From NCBI RefSeq assembly GCF_001431665.1, contig NZ_LLXV01000053.1, positions 28,515 to 92,514 on the forward strand: a DNA stretch of 64,000 bases, given 5' to 3'. Of this stretch, positions 16,864 through 27,000 are shown piece by piece. This DNA is from Stenotrophomonas beteli. GTDB lineage: Bacteria > Pseudomonadota > Gammaproteobacteria > Xanthomonadales > Xanthomonadaceae. Made by a program: the position numbers and the translations under genes. Under the pieces are notes generated by a model. The model was not told where the DNA came from and made no database searches. It saw only the letters and a program-made list of their open reading frames with translations. The stretch's first letter is position 1. Each line of letters begins with the position of its first letter.

Positions 16864-19227
16864 ATGACGCGACTCCCCAATCGCCGCCTGCTGGCCCTCG
16901 CCCTCGCCGCCGTCACCGGCGCCCCCGCCCTGGCCCAGGCAGCCGAGCCCTTCACTGTCAGCGACATCCGCGTCGATGGCCTGCAGCGCATCAGCTCGGG
17001 CACGGTGTTCACCTACCTGCCGGTGGAACGTGGCGAGACGGTCACCGACAGCAAGGTCGGCGAGACCATCCGCGCCCTGTACAAGACCGGCTTCTTCGAA
17101 GACGTGCAGCTGGACCGCCAGGGCACCATCCTGGTGGTGACCGTCAAGGAACGCCCGGCGATCAACAAGCTGACCGTGACCGGCAACAAGGACATCAAGT
17201 CCGACCAGCTGCTCAAGGGCCTGTCCGACATCGGCCTGACCGAAGGCGGCACGTTCGATCGCCTGAGCCTGGACCGCGTGACCCAGGAACTGCGCCGCCA
17301 GTACAACGACCGCGGCAAGTACAACGTCGAGATCACCCCGACGGTGAGCCCGCTGGACCGCAACCGCGTGGACATCGCCATCGCCATCAAGGAAGGCAAG
17401 GCGGCCAAGATCCGCCATGTCAACCTGGTCGGCACCGAGAAGTACGAGAGCAAGGACATCCTGGAGACCTGGGAATCGAAGGAGCACAACTGGGCCTCGT
17501 GGTACCGCCGCGATGACCAGTACTCCAAGGAAAAGCTGTCCGGCGACCTGGAAAAGCTCAACTCCTGGTACCTGGATCGCGGCTATGTCGACTTCAGCAT
17601 CGATTCGACCCAGGTCTCGATCAGCCCCGACAAGCGCGACATGTTCCTGACCGCCGGCGTGACCGAGGGTGCGCAGTACAAGATCTCCGAGATCAAGGTC
17701 AGCGGCGACACCATCCTCCCGCAGGAGGATGTCGAGCGCATGGTGATCCAGAAGTCCGGCGACACGTTCTCGCGTGCGCTGCTGGAGTTCAGCTCGGACA
17801 CCATCACCAATTCGCTGTCCAACATCGGCTACGCGTTCGCCAAGGTGAACCCGATCCCGACCACCAACCGCGCCGAACAGACGGTGGCCATCAACATGCA
17901 GGTCGTGCCCGGCCCGCGCGTGTCGGTGCGCCGCATCCTGTTCCGTGGCAACACCCGCACCTCCGACGAAGTGATGCGTCGCGAAATGCGCCAGTTCGAG
18001 AACAGCTGGTACTCGCAGGCCGCGATCGACCGTTCCAAGATCCGCCTGCAGCGCCTGGGCTACTTCGAGTCGGTCGAGGTCGAGACCCCGGCGGTCAGCG
18101 GCAGCAACGACCAGGTCGACGTCGTCTACAACGTCAAGGAAACCACCTCCGGCAGCTTCGTGTTCGGCCTGGGCTACTCGCAGTCCTACGGCATGACCAC
18201 CTCGGTGCAGCTGTCGCAGAACAACTTCCTCGGCGGCGGCAACCGCGTGTCGGTTGAAGCCTCGCGCAGCAGTTACCTGCAGCGTTACGGCTTCAGCTAC
18301 ACCAACCCGTACTTCACCGACGACGGCGTCTCGCTGGGCTACAACCTGTCCTGGCGCGAACTGGACTACTCCGACTTCAACACCGCGCAGTACAACAGCA
18401 CCAATGGTTCGGCGCAGGTGGTGTTCGGCGTGCCGCTGACCGAGACCGATACCGTCTCGCTGATGTTCGGCATCGACAGCAACCAGATCACCACGTACGA
18501 AGGCTCGACGCCGCAGTCGATCATCGACTACATCAATGCGGTCGGTAAGCGTACCTTCCATGCCTGGCGCACCGAACTGGGCTGGGCGCGCGACTCGCGC
18601 AACGACTACTTCATGCCGACCCGCGGCACCTACCAGCGCGTGGGCCTGGAAACCACGCTGCCGGGCTCGACCATCGAGTACTACAAGCTGAACTACCAGA
18701 TCAGCAAGTACTGGCCGATCATGCCGTCGCTGGTGATCAACACCCGCGCCGAAATCGGCTACGGCGATGCCTACGGCAAGGACTACACCCGTACGCTGAC
18801 CAATCCGGATGGCACCACCCGCACCGTCACCGCCAGCGGCCTGCCGTTCTTCGAGAACTTCTACGCCGGTGGCACCAACTCGGTGCGCGGCTTCGAGGAC
18901 AACACCCTCGGCCCGCGCGAAGTCACCCGTGGCTACCCCGAGGGCCAGCCGCTGGGTGGTTCGCTGAAGACCGTCGGTTCGGTGGAAGCCTACTTCCCGC
19001 GCCTGTTCGACAGCCCGTCGGCGCGCGTGTCGGCCTTCGTCGACTTCGGCAACGTGTATACCGGCGTGGACAACTTCAAGGCCAACGAGCTGCGCGTGTC
19101 CACCGGTGTGGCCCTGCTGTGGCGCGCCCCGGTCGGCCCGATCTCGATCAGCTACGCCTTCCCGTTGAAGAAGGAAGACGATGACAAGATCGAGCGGCTG
19201 CAATTCACGTTCGGCGGCCAGTTCTAA
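16864..19227 (+). CDS. bamA: BamA, outer-membrane protein assembly factor
   Basis: Core of the BAM complex that inserts beta-barrel proteins into the outer membrane. The 787-residue product has the signal peptide MTRLPNRRLLALALAAVTGA, five POTRA repeats starting at PFTVSDIRVDGLQR (about residues 27-430) and a C-terminal barrel with the loop-6 motif SVRGFEDN, ending LQFTFGGQF with the terminal Phe expected of barrel proteins. I chose ATG 16864 because it places a normal signal peptide at the N terminus. The ATG at 16786, coupled to the rseP stop, would add 26 residues before it. No skp gene follows. Confidence 0.96.
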   Translation: MTRLPNRRLLALALAAVTGAPALAQAAEPFTVSDIRVDGLQRISSGTVFTYLPVERGETVTDSKVGETIRALYKTGFFEDVQLDRQGTILVVTVKERPAINKLTVTGNKDIKSDQLLKGLSDIGLTEGGTFDRLSLDRVTQELRRQYNDRGKYNVEITPTVSPLDRNRVDIAIAIKEGKAAKIRHVNLVGTEKYESKDILETWESKEHNWASWYRRDDQYSKEKLSGDLEKLNSWYLDRGYVDFSIDSTQVSISPDKRDMFLTAGVTEGAQYKISEIKVSGDTILPQEDVERMVIQKSGDTFSRALLEFSSDTITNSLSNIGYAFAKVNPIPTTNRAEQTVAINMQVVPGPRVSVRRILFRGNTRTSDEVMRREMRQFENSWYSQAAIDRSKIRLQRLGYFESVEVETPAVSGSNDQVDVVYNVKETTSGSFVFGLGYSQSYGMTTSVQLSQNNFLGGGNRVSVEASRSSYLQRYGFSYTNPYFTDDGVSLGYNLSWRELDYSDFNTAQYNSTNGSAQVVFGVPLTETDTVSLMFGIDSNQITTYEGSTPQSIIDYINAVGKRTFHAWRTELGWARDSRNDYFMPTRGTYQRVGLETTLPGSTIEYYKLNYQISKYWPIMPSLVINTRAEIGYGDAYGKDYTRTLTNPDGTTRTVTASGLPFFENFYAGGTNSVRGFEDNTLGPREVTRGYPEGQPLGGSLKTVGSVEAYFPRLFDSPSARVSAFVDFGNVYTGVDNFKANELRVSTGVALLWRAPVGPISISYAFPLKKEDDDKIERLQFTFGGQF

Positions 19228-19311
19228 GAACTGACCACCGAAGGTGCGCCGCGGCTTGCTGCGCAAGCAGCGGGTCCCGACCTACCTCCTATCCCCCGCG
19301 CCATTGGCGCG

Positions 19312-19332
19312 CCCCCCTTAACAGAAGGGGGG
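19312..19332 (+). terminator. Stem-loop after bamA
   Basis: CCCCCCTT (19312-19319), the loop AACAG and AAGGGGGG (19325-19332) form an 8-bp stem without a U-run. It may protect the bamA mRNA 3' end upstream of the terminator at 19357. Confidence 0.5.
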
Positions 19333-19356
19333 CTCTCCACCAGACGGGGCGCGAAG

Positions 19357-19385
19357 CGCCGGGCATTGCCCGGCGTTTTCGTTTT
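19357..19385 (+). terminator. Rho-independent terminator of the bamA unit
   Basis: CGCCGGGC (19357-19364), the loop ATT and GCCCGGCG (19368-19375) form a perfect stem followed by TTTTCGTTTT. It lies 130 bp after bamA and separates it from the lpxD operon. Confidence 0.88.
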
Positions 19386-19430
19386 ACTTGCTCACCACCG
19401 TTACTTCCCGCGCTCGCGTGAAATCATCTG

Positions 19431-19536
19431 GTGATGGCGCAGGGGGCTGACCAGGACCGTTGGCGCCATGGATGGCGCCATCGAGCCCCCAGGGATGGGT
19501 CTACGGCGTGTCCTGGGCAGCCCCCTGCGCCATCAC
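19431..19536. repeat. 106-bp inverted-repeat element, family with core GCGCCATGGATGGCGC
   Basis: Ends of 27 bp (19431-19457 and 19510-19536) are inverted copies with one mismatch; the outer 19 bp (GTGATGGCGCAGGGGGCTG) are perfect. The centre holds GCGCCATGGATGGCGC (19463-19478) followed by CGAGCC and later ACGGCGTG. The same core occurs in a larger element at 63805-63986 whose ends differ. It fills most of the gene-free stretch between the bamA terminator and lpxD. No gene is visible in it. Confidence 0.85.
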
Positions 19537-19607
19537 CCCGGGACATCAGGCAGGCGCCGCTTTTGACCCCGCATGACCGCAATGGCGTCACACGTTAAAC
19601 TCCCGCC

Positions 19608-20630
19608 GTGAATACTCCCACCTACACCGCCCAGCAACTCGCCGAGCAGTTCGGCCTGCAGGTCCATGGCGACCCCGCCACCGCCATCCATGGCGTGGCC
19701 ACCCTCGCCCATGCCGGTCCTGGCCAGCTGACCTTCCTCGCCAATCCACGCTACCGCGCCCAGCTGGCCGGCAGCCAGGCCTCGCTGGTGGTCCTGCGTG
19801 CCGACGACGCCGAGGCCGCCCCCGGCGCCGCGCTCGTGGCCAAGGACCCCTACACCACCTTTGCCAAGATCGCCGCGCTGTTCGACATCGCGCCGACGCG
19901 GCCGCCGGGCATCCACCCCAGCGCCGTCATCGATCCCAGCGCCCAGGTCGCCGCCAGCGCCCACATCGGCCCGTTCGTCTCCATCGGCGCACGCAGCGTC
20001 GTGGGCGACAACTGCATCATCGGCGCCGGCAGCGTGATCGGCGAAGACTGCCGCCTGGACACGGGGTGTGAACTGATCGCGCGGGTCACCCTGGTCACCC
20101 GGGTCACGCTGGGCAAGCGCGTGCGCGTGCATCCCGGTGCCGTGCTCGGCGCCGACGGTTTCGGCCTGGCGATGGACGCTGGCAAGTGGATCAAGGTGCC
20201 GCAGCTCGGCGGCGTCCGCATCGGCGACGACTGCGAGATCGGTGCCAATACCTGCGTCGACCGTGGCGCGCTGGAAGACACCGTGCTGGACGAGGATGTG
20301 CGCCTGGACAACCTGGTGCAGATCGCCCACAACGTGCAGATCGGCGCGCACTCGGCCATCGCTGGCTGCACCGGCATCGCCGGCAGCGCCAGGATCGGCC
20401 GCTACTGCCTGCTCGGCGGCCACGTCGGCGTGGTCGGCCATCTTGAGATCTGCGACAAGGTCGTGATCACTGGCAAGTCAGTGGTGCGCAATTCCATCCA
20501 TGAGCCGGGCGAGTACTCGTCCGGCACCCCGTTGACCGACAACCGCACGTGGCGCAAGAACGCCGCGCGCTTCAAGCAGCTGGACGCATTGGCTCGCCGC
20601 GTCCTGGCTGCTGGCAAGGAGAAAGAATGA
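19608..20630 (+). CDS. lpxD: UDP-3-O-(3-hydroxyacyl)glucosamine N-acyltransferase
   Basis: Third step of lipid A synthesis, in the cytoplasm. The 340-residue protein has the N-terminal uridine-binding domain (LTFLANPRYRAQL), a left-handed beta-helix of hexapeptide repeats (about residues 100-290) and the catalytic histidine at H241 in VQIAHNVQIG. It starts with GTG at 19608 with no Shine-Dalgarno; GTTAAA lies 8-13 bases upstream and could be part of a -10, so a very short leader is possible. Its stop overlaps fabZ (ATGA). In E. coli skp lies between bamA and lpxD; it is absent here. Confidence 0.97.
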   Translation: MNTPTYTAQQLAEQFGLQVHGDPATAIHGVATLAHAGPGQLTFLANPRYRAQLAGSQASLVVLRADDAEAAPGAALVAKDPYTTFAKIAALFDIAPTRPPGIHPSAVIDPSAQVAASAHIGPFVSIGARSVVGDNCIIGAGSVIGEDCRLDTGCELIARVTLVTRVTLGKRVRVHPGAVLGADGFGLAMDAGKWIKVPQLGGVRIGDDCEIGANTCVDRGALEDTVLDEDVRLDNLVQIAHNVQIGAHSAIAGCTGIAGSARIGRYCLLGGHVGVVGHLEICDKVVITGKSVVRNSIHEPGEYSSGTPLTDNRTWRKNAARFKQLDALARRVLAAGKEKE

Positions 20631-21085
20631 ACGACACGCTGCAGCTTCCGATCGACGTCAGCCAGATCCAGGAACTGCTTCCGCACCGCTACCCGTTCCT
20701 GCTGGTGGACCGGGTGCTCGAGCTCGACATCGAGGCCAAGCGCATCCTCGCGCAGAAGAACGTCAGCATCAACGAGCCGTTCTTCCAGGGCCACTTCCCG
20801 GGCCGCCCGATCATGCCCGGCGTGCTGATCATCGAGGCGCTGGCGCAGGCCGGTGGCGTGATGACCCAGCTCACGCTTGGCCGCGACTCGCAGTCCAAGC
20901 TGTTCTACATGGTCAAGGTGGAAAACGCCCGCTTCAACAAGCAGGTCGTGCCCGGCGATGTGCTGATGCTGGATGTGCAGATGAAGCGCCTGATCCGCAA
21001 CATGGGCTGGTACTACGGCGAAGCCAAGGTCAACGGCGAAGTGGTCGCCTCGGCCGAGGTCATGTGCGCGGGCGCCAAGGGCTGA
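20627..21085 (+). CDS. fabZ: 3-hydroxyacyl-ACP dehydratase FabZ
   Basis: Dehydrates 3-hydroxyacyl-ACP in fatty acid elongation and competes with LpxA for the same substrate pool. The 152-residue hot-dog-fold protein has [15 protein letters not shown] and the active-site pair H56 (GHFPGRP) and E70 (LIIEALAQ), with the expected 14-residue spacing. AAGGAG lies four bases before the ATG, which overlaps the lpxD stop. lpxA follows after 16 bp. Confidence 0.98.
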   Translation: MNDTLQLPIDVSQIQELLPHRYPFLLVDRVLELDIEAKRILAQKNVSINEPFFQGHFPGRPIMPGVLIIEALAQAGGVMTQLTLGRDSQSKLFYMVKVENARFNKQVVPGDVLMLDVQMKRLIRNMGWYYGEAKVNGEVVASAEVMCAGAKG

Positions 21086-21101
21086 TCCACGGGAGGCAGC
21101 A

Positions 21102-21893
21102 ATGACTGACAACGCACCACGGATCCATCCCACCGCCGTCATCGATCCGGCCGCACGGCTGGCCGACGACGTCCAGGTGGGTGCCTTCACGCTGATCGGC
21201 GCCGATGTTGAAATCGGTGCCGGCACGGTGGTCGGCCCCCATTGCAGCATCCACGGTCCGACCCGGATCGGCCGCGACAACCGCTTCGTCGGCCACGCGG
21301 CCATCGGTGGCGAGCCGCAGGACAAGAAGTTCGGCGGCGAGCGTACCGAACTGGTGATCGGCGACCGCAACGTGTTCCGCGAGTTCGTCACCCTCAACCG
21401 TGGCACCGGCGGCGGCGGTGGCATCACCACCATCGGCAACGACAACTGGATGCTGGCCTACACGCACGTGGCGCACGACTGCCATGTGGGCAACTTCTGC
21501 GTGTTCTCCAACAACACCACGCTGGCCGGCCACGTGACCGTGGGCGACTACGTGATCATCAGTGGCTTTGCCGGCGCCCACCAGTTCTGCCGCATCGGCG
21601 CGCACGCCTTCCTCGGCATGGGCGCGCTGACCAATGGCGACGTGCCACCGTTCACCATGGTCGGCACCGACTCGCTCGGCCGCCCGCGTGGGATCAACAG
21701 CGAGGGCCTGAAGCGCCGTGGCTTCGATGCCGAGCGCATCTCGGCCATCAAGCGCGCTTACCGCACGCTGTATGTGGCCGGACTGCCGCTGGCCGAGGCC
21801 AAGGTGCAGCTGACCGAACAGGCGCGTGACAGCGATGACGTGAAGGCCATGCTGGACTTCATCGAGCACGCCGAGAGGCCCTTGCTGCGATGA
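21102..21893 (+). CDS. lpxA: UDP-N-acetylglucosamine acyltransferase
   Basis: First enzyme of lipid A synthesis, adding 3-hydroxyacyl chains to UDP-GlcNAc. The 263-residue protein has hexapeptide repeats forming a left-handed helix and the catalytic H125 in [11 protein letters not shown], at the E. coli position. Length matches the family (262). GGGAGG precedes the ATG. The stop overlaps lpxB (ATGA). Confidence 0.98.
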   Translation: MTDNAPRIHPTAVIDPAARLADDVQVGAFTLIGADVEIGAGTVVGPHCSIHGPTRIGRDNRFVGHAAIGGEPQDKKFGGERTELVIGDRNVFREFVTLNRGTGGGGGITTIGNDNWMLAYTHVAHDCHVGNFCVFSNNTTLAGHVTVGDYVIISGFAGAHQFCRIGAHAFLGMGALTNGDVPPFTMVGTDSLGRPRGINSEGLKRRGFDAERISAIKRAYRTLYVAGLPLAEAKVQLTEQARDSDDVKAMLDFIEHAERPLLR

Positions 21894-23149
21894 GCAGCAC
21901 GCCCGGCCAGGCGCCGGCCGGCGCCGCCGTGATCCCGCTGGCCTCGATGGCCGGCAGTGTCCCCGCGCAGCGGGTGCTCAGCGAGCGCCCGTTGCGGATC
22001 GCGCTGGTGGCCGGTGAAGCCTCCGGCGATCTGCTCGGTGCGGGCCTGGTACGCGAGCTGAAGGCCCGCTTCCCGAATGCCGAATTCGCCGGCATCGGCG
22101 GCGATGCCATGCGCAGCGCCGGCTGCCAGACCTGGCACGATGCGAGCGAGCTGGCCGTGATGGGCCTGACCGAGGTACTGCGCCATCTGCCGCGCCTGCT
22201 GAAGCTGCGCTCGGCCTTCCGCCAGCGTGCGTTGGAATGGCAGCCCGACGTGTTCATCGGCATCGATGCGCCCGACTTCAACCTGGGCATCGAGCGTTGG
22301 TTGAAGCAGCGTGGCGTACGCACCGTGCATTACGTCAGTCCATCGGTGTGGGCCTGGCGCGAAAAGCGCGCCGAGAAGATCGGCAGCAGCGCCGACCTGG
22401 TGCTGTGCCTGTTCCCGATGGAACCGCCGATCTATGCCAGGCACGGCATCGACGCGCGCTTCGTCGGTCATCCGATGGCCGACGACATTCCCCTGCAGGG
22501 CGACCGCGAAGCCGCACGTGCCACGCTTGGCCTGCCGGCCTCGGCCAAGGTGCTGGCGGTGTTGCCGGGCAGCCGCCTGGGCGAGATCTCGCGCCTGGGC
22601 GAGCCCTTCTTCGAAGCCGCCTGGCAGGTCTCCGAGCGCATTCCCGGGCTGCATGTGGTGGTGCCCGCTGCCAACGCGGCCTGCCGACGGCTGATCGAAG
22701 AACAGCTGTCGCGCTCGGCGCTGCCGGTGGCCTATTCGCATGTGCTCGACGGCCAGGCGCGCGATGCGATGATCGCCGCCGACGTGGTGGTGCTGGCGTC
22801 CGGTACCGCCACCCTGGAGGCCATGCTGGTGAAGCGCCCGATGGTGGTCGGCTACCGCGTCAACGAACTGACCTACCGCCTGGTCAAGGCACTGGGCCTG
22901 ATCAAGGTCGACCGCTTCGCCCTGCCCAACATCCTGGCCGGCCAGGACCTGGCCCCGGAACTGATGCAGCATGACTGCACGCCGGACAAGCTGGCTGCGG
23001 CCATCCAGCAGTGGTTCGACCACCCGCAGCGGGTGAGCGACCTGCAGGACACCTACGCGCGCCTGCACGAACGCCTGCGCCGCAACGCCTCGGCACGTGC
23101 CGCCGACGCCGTGGGCGAGCTGCTGGTGCGCAACCAGGCCCAGGCATGA
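21890..23149 (+). CDS. lpxB: Lipid-A-disaccharide synthase
   Basis: GT19 glycosyltransferase that joins lipid X and UDP-diacylglucosamine at the inner membrane. The 419-residue protein has the motifs [49 protein letters not shown] and [13 protein letters not shown]. The N terminus carries about 35 residues before the family start ([11 protein letters not shown]), a Gly/Ala/Pro-rich extension of no visible function; a start inside it cannot be excluded. The ATG overlaps the lpxA stop and its own stop overlaps rnhB. Confidence 0.97.
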   Translation: MSSTPGQAPAGAAVIPLASMAGSVPAQRVLSERPLRIALVAGEASGDLLGAGLVRELKARFPNAEFAGIGGDAMRSAGCQTWHDASELAVMGLTEVLRHLPRLLKLRSAFRQRALEWQPDVFIGIDAPDFNLGIERWLKQRGVRTVHYVSPSVWAWREKRAEKIGSSADLVLCLFPMEPPIYARHGIDARFVGHPMADDIPLQGDREAARATLGLPASAKVLAVLPGSRLGEISRLGEPFFEAAWQVSERIPGLHVVVPAANAACRRLIEEQLSRSALPVAYSHVLDGQARDAMIAADVVVLASGTATLEAMLVKRPMVVGYRVNELTYRLVKALGLIKVDRFALPNILAGQDLAPELMQHDCTPDKLAAAIQQWFDHPQRVSDLQDTYARLHERLRRNASARAADAVGELLVRNQAQA

Positions 23150-23805
23150 GCCGCCGCCACGCCGCTGCGGCCAGCCTGGCCCTGTTCGATGCCGCCGCGG
23201 TGGTCGAGCCGGAGCGCCTGGTCGCCGGCGTCGACGAGGCCGGCCGTGGCCCGCTGGCTGGGCCGGTGGCGGTGGCGGCGGTGGTGTTCGATCCGTCCCG
23301 GCCGCGGATCAACGGCCTGGATGACTCCAAGCAGCTGACCGCGGCCCGCCGCGAGCAGTTGCATGACCGCATCATCGAGCGCGCCCTGGCCTGGCGCGTG
23401 GTGCTGGTGGACGTGGACACCATCGACCGCCTGAACATCTACCAGGCTACCCTGCAGGGCATGCGCGACGTCGTTGCAGCGGTCGCCCATGTGGCCGGCT
23501 TCGCCCGCATCGATGGCAACGTGGTGCCCAAGGGCCTGGCGCTGCCGGCGCAGGCGCTGGTCGGCGGCGACGGCATCGACCGCGCGATCATGGCCGCCTC
23601 GATCCTGGCCAAGGTCTCGCGCGACCGTTACATGCTGGACGTGCACAGCCGCCACCCGCAGTACGGCTTCGAGCAGCACAAGGGCTACGGAACCCCGGCC
23701 CACCTGGCCGCCCTGCGTGAACATGGTCCCTGCGCGGAGCATCGGCGCAGCTTCGCCCCGGTGCGTGAGTGCCTGGACCTGACGCAGGCGGCGGCCATCG
23801 CCTGA
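23146..23805 (+). CDS. rnhB: Ribonuclease HII
   Basis: Removes ribonucleotides and RNA from RNA-DNA hybrids. The 219-residue product has the catalytic residues D30 and E31 in [15 protein letters not shown] and the later aspartate in [18 protein letters not shown], plus HKGYGTPAH. The start overlaps the lpxB stop (ATGA) and it ends the lpx operon. An inverted SMAG dimer follows 13 bases after the stop. Confidence 0.97.
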   Translation: MSRRHAAAASLALFDAAAVVEPERLVAGVDEAGRGPLAGPVAVAAVVFDPSRPRINGLDDSKQLTAARREQLHDRIIERALAWRVVLVDVDTIDRLNIYQATLQGMRDVVAAVAHVAGFARIDGNVVPKGLALPAQALVGGDGIDRAIMAASILAKVSRDRYMLDVHSRHPQYGFEQHKGYGTPAHLAALREHGPCAEHRRSFAPVRECLDLTQAAAIA

Positions 23806-23818
23806 GCCTGCTGGAGTT

Positions 23819-23875
23819 GTAGAGCCGAGCCCATGCTCGGCTGCTGTGGACAGCCGAGCATGGGCTCGGCTCTAC
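23819..23875. repeat. SMAG-type inverted dimer (GTAG palindromes)
   Basis: GTAGAGCCGAGCCCATGCTC begins the first copy (23819-23842) and its near-perfect inverse ends in CTCTAC (23852-23875), with a 9-nt spacer. These match the GTAG-ended palindromic family described in S. maltophilia. Here it forms a long hairpin after rnhB and may act on termination or mRNA stability. Confidence 0.88.
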
Positions 23876-23931
23876 AGAAGGCGGCCTCCCGCACGCCTGA
23901 ATCCGGCGCCACGCCGTGCCCCTGTCAAGCC

Positions 23932-23960
23932 TTGTGGCAACCCCCTGCCCTCGCTACCCT
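23932..23960 (+). promoter_or_regulatory. Candidate dnaE promoter
   Basis: TTGTGG (23932-23937), a 17-bp spacer and TACCCT (23955-23960). The match to consensus is weak, but it is the best-spaced pair in the 237-bp gap before dnaE. Confidence 0.35.
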
Positions 23961-24042
23961 GACCGGGCATTCCAGCGCTTCCCGACCCCGGCGACGAACC
24001 TCCGTCAGCACCCGGGGCCCGCGCGCTCCAACCTGGTCCGGC

Positions 24043-27000
24043 ATGTCCAACTCCCGCTTCGTACATCTCCACGTCCACACCGAGTTCTCGCTGGCGGACT
24101 CGACCATCCGTGTGCCGGCCAAACCCGATCAGGCCGACCCGAAGAAGGCCAAGCAGGCCAACCTGCTGTCACGCTCGGTGGAACTCGGCCTGCCCGCGCT
24201 GGCGGTGACCGATCTCAACAACCTGTTCGCCCTGGTCAAGTTCTACAAGGCGGCCGAAGGCGTGGGCATCAAGCCGATCGCCGGCGCCGATGTGCTGATC
24301 GCCGAGGAAGGCCAGGACCCGTGGCGGATGACCCTGCTGTGCCGCGATCGCGAGGGTTACCTGAGCCTGTCGCGGCTGCTGACCCGCGCCTGGATGGAAG
24401 GCCATCGCCCCGAAGGCGGCGTGGCCATCCATCCGGACTGGCTGAAGGCCGGCAACGCCAACCTGTTCGCGCTGGCCGGGCGGCAGAGCCTGGCCGGGCG
24501 CCTGGCGCTGGACGGCAAGCATGAGCTGGCCGAGCAGCAGCTGGCCGACTGGCAGCGCGTGTTCGGCGATGGCCTGCACCTGGAGCTGACCCGCACCGGC
24601 CGCGAGGGCGAGGAAACCTTCAACCAGTTCGCGCTGATGGCCGCTGGCCAGCGCGGCCTGCCGGTGGTGGCCAGCAATGACGTGCGCTTCCTGTCGCCGT
24701 CGGATTTCAGCGCGCACGAAGCGCGCGTGTGCATCTCCACTGGCCGCGTGCTGGACGACCCCAAGCGCCCGCGCGAATACAGCGACCAGCAGTACCTGAA
24801 GTCGGCCGAGGAAATGTGCGCGCTGTTCGCCGACATTCCCGATGCGATCGACAATACGCTGGCACTGGCCGAGCGCTGCAACATCGAGATGCGGCTGGGC
24901 ACCTACTTCCTGCCCAACTACCCGGTACCCGACGACGAGACCCTGGACACCTGGATCCAGAAGATGTCGCGCGACGGCCTGGAAGAGCGCCTGGAGAAGA
25001 ATCCGCTGGCGCCGGGCAAGACCCGCGAAGAGTACTTCGAGCGCCTGGAATTCGAGCTCAACACCATCATCAAGATGGGTTTCCCGGGCTACTTCCTGAT
25101 CGTGGCCGACTTCATCCAGTGGGGCAAGAACCAGGGCATCCCGATCGGCCCCGGCCGTGGTTCCGGTGCCGGTTCGCTGGTGGCGTGGGCACTGAAGATC
25201 ACCGATCTGGACCCGCTGCCGTACAACCTGCTGTTCGAGCGCTTCCTGAACCCGGAACGCGTGTCGATGCCCGACTTCGACATCGACTTCTGCATGGACC
25301 GCCGCGACGAGGTGATCGACTACGTCGCGCGCAAGTACGGGCGCGAGCGCGTCAGCCAGATCATCACCTACGGCACCATGGCCGCCAAGGCGGTGGTGCG
25401 CGACTCCGGCCGCGTGCTCGGCTTCCCGTATGGCCTGGTCGACGGTGTTTCCAAGTTGATTCCCAACATCCTGGGCATCCACCTGAAGGATGCGCTGGGC
25501 AAGGGCAAGGAAGGCCCCGGCTCGGAAATGGCGTCGCCGGAACTGATCCAGCGCTATGAGACCGAGGACGATGTCCGCGACCTGATCGACCTGGCGCTGC
25601 AGCTGGAAGACCTGACCCGCAACGCCGGCAAGCATGCCGGCGGCGTGGTGATCGGGCCCGAGCCGCTGAGCGAGTTCTGCCCGCTGTACGCCGAACACGA
25701 CGAGAACGGCCTGGGCAAGAACCCGGTCACCCAGTTCGACAAGAACGACGTGGAAGAAGTGGGCCTGGTGAAGTTCGACTTCCTCGGCCTGCGCACGCTG
25801 ACCATCATCGACTGGGCAGTGAAGGCGATCAACAAGCGCCACGAACGCGCGGGCATCCCGCCGGTCGACATCGCCGCGATCCCGCTCGACGATGCGCCCA
25901 CCTACAAGGACATCTTCGCCAACGGCAACACCGGCGCGGTGTTCCAGTTCGAATCCTCGGGCATGCGCCGCCTGCTGAAGGATGCGCGCCCCGACCGTTT
26001 CGAAGACCTGATCGCGCTGGTGTCGCTGTACCGCCCCGGCCCGATGGACCTGATTCCCTCCTTCAACGCGCGCAAGCACGGCCAGGAAGAGATCATCTAT
26101 CCCGATCCGCGCACCGAAGCCATCCTGAAAGACACCTACGGCATCATGGTGTACCAGGAGCAGGTGATGCAGATGGCGCAGATCGTCGGCGGCTACTCGC
26201 TGGGCGGCGCCGACCTGCTGCGCCGCGCGATGGGCAAGAAGGTGCCGGCGGAAATGGCCAAGCACCGCGAGATCTTCCGCGAAGGTGCCGCCAAGGGCGG
26301 CGTCGATGGCCCCAAGGCCGACGAAATCTTCGACCTGATGGAGAAGTTCGCCGGCTACGGCTTCAACAAGTCGCACGCTGCAGCCTATGCACTGGTCAGC
26401 TATCAGACCGCGTGGCTCAAGCGCCACTACCCGGCCGAGTTCATGGCGGCCACGCTGTCCTCGGACCTGGACAACACCGACAAAGTGGTCGGCTTCCTGG
26501 ACGAAGTGCGCAACCTCGGCCTGACCGTGCTGCCGCCGAAGGTGAACCAGTCGGCTTTCATGTTCGAAGCGGTGACCCCGGACACCATCCAGTACGGCCT
26601 TGGCGCGATCAAGGGCGTCGGCCAGGGCGCCTGCGAGGCGGTGGTCGAGGAGCGGTTGAAGGGCGGCGAGTTCAAGGACCTGCTCGACTTCTGCACCCGC
26701 GTCGGTTCAGCCAAGCTCAACCGGCGCACGCTGGAAGCGATGATCAACTGCGGTGCGCTGGACGAGCTCGGCCGCAACCGTGCCTCGCTGATGCTGCAGC
26801 TGCCGGAAGTGATCAAGGCCACCGACCAGATGGCGCGCGAACGCGCCTCCGGGCAGAACTCGCTGTTCGGCGGGCCCGACCCGAGCGCCGTGTCGATCCA
26901 GCTGGACCTGCCCGAGGCCGAAGAATGGCCGCTGCTGCAGCGCCTGAACGGCGAGCGCGATACGCTGGGCTTCTATCTCAGCGGCCATCCGTTCGACCCG

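Noticed and set aside
16756..19266. Open frame of 836 codons antisense to bamA
   Set aside because: It mirrors the codon bias of high-GC coding DNA; the product has no domain and bamA on the other strand is certain.
20081..20112. Tandem GGGTCACC-like repeat in lpxD as a variable tract
   Set aside because: It encodes an ordinary hexapeptide-repeat turn of the beta-helix and the copies are not exact.
24169..26427. 752-codon open frame antisense to dnaE
   Set aside because: It lies wholly within dnaE and has low-complexity composition typical of antisense shadows.
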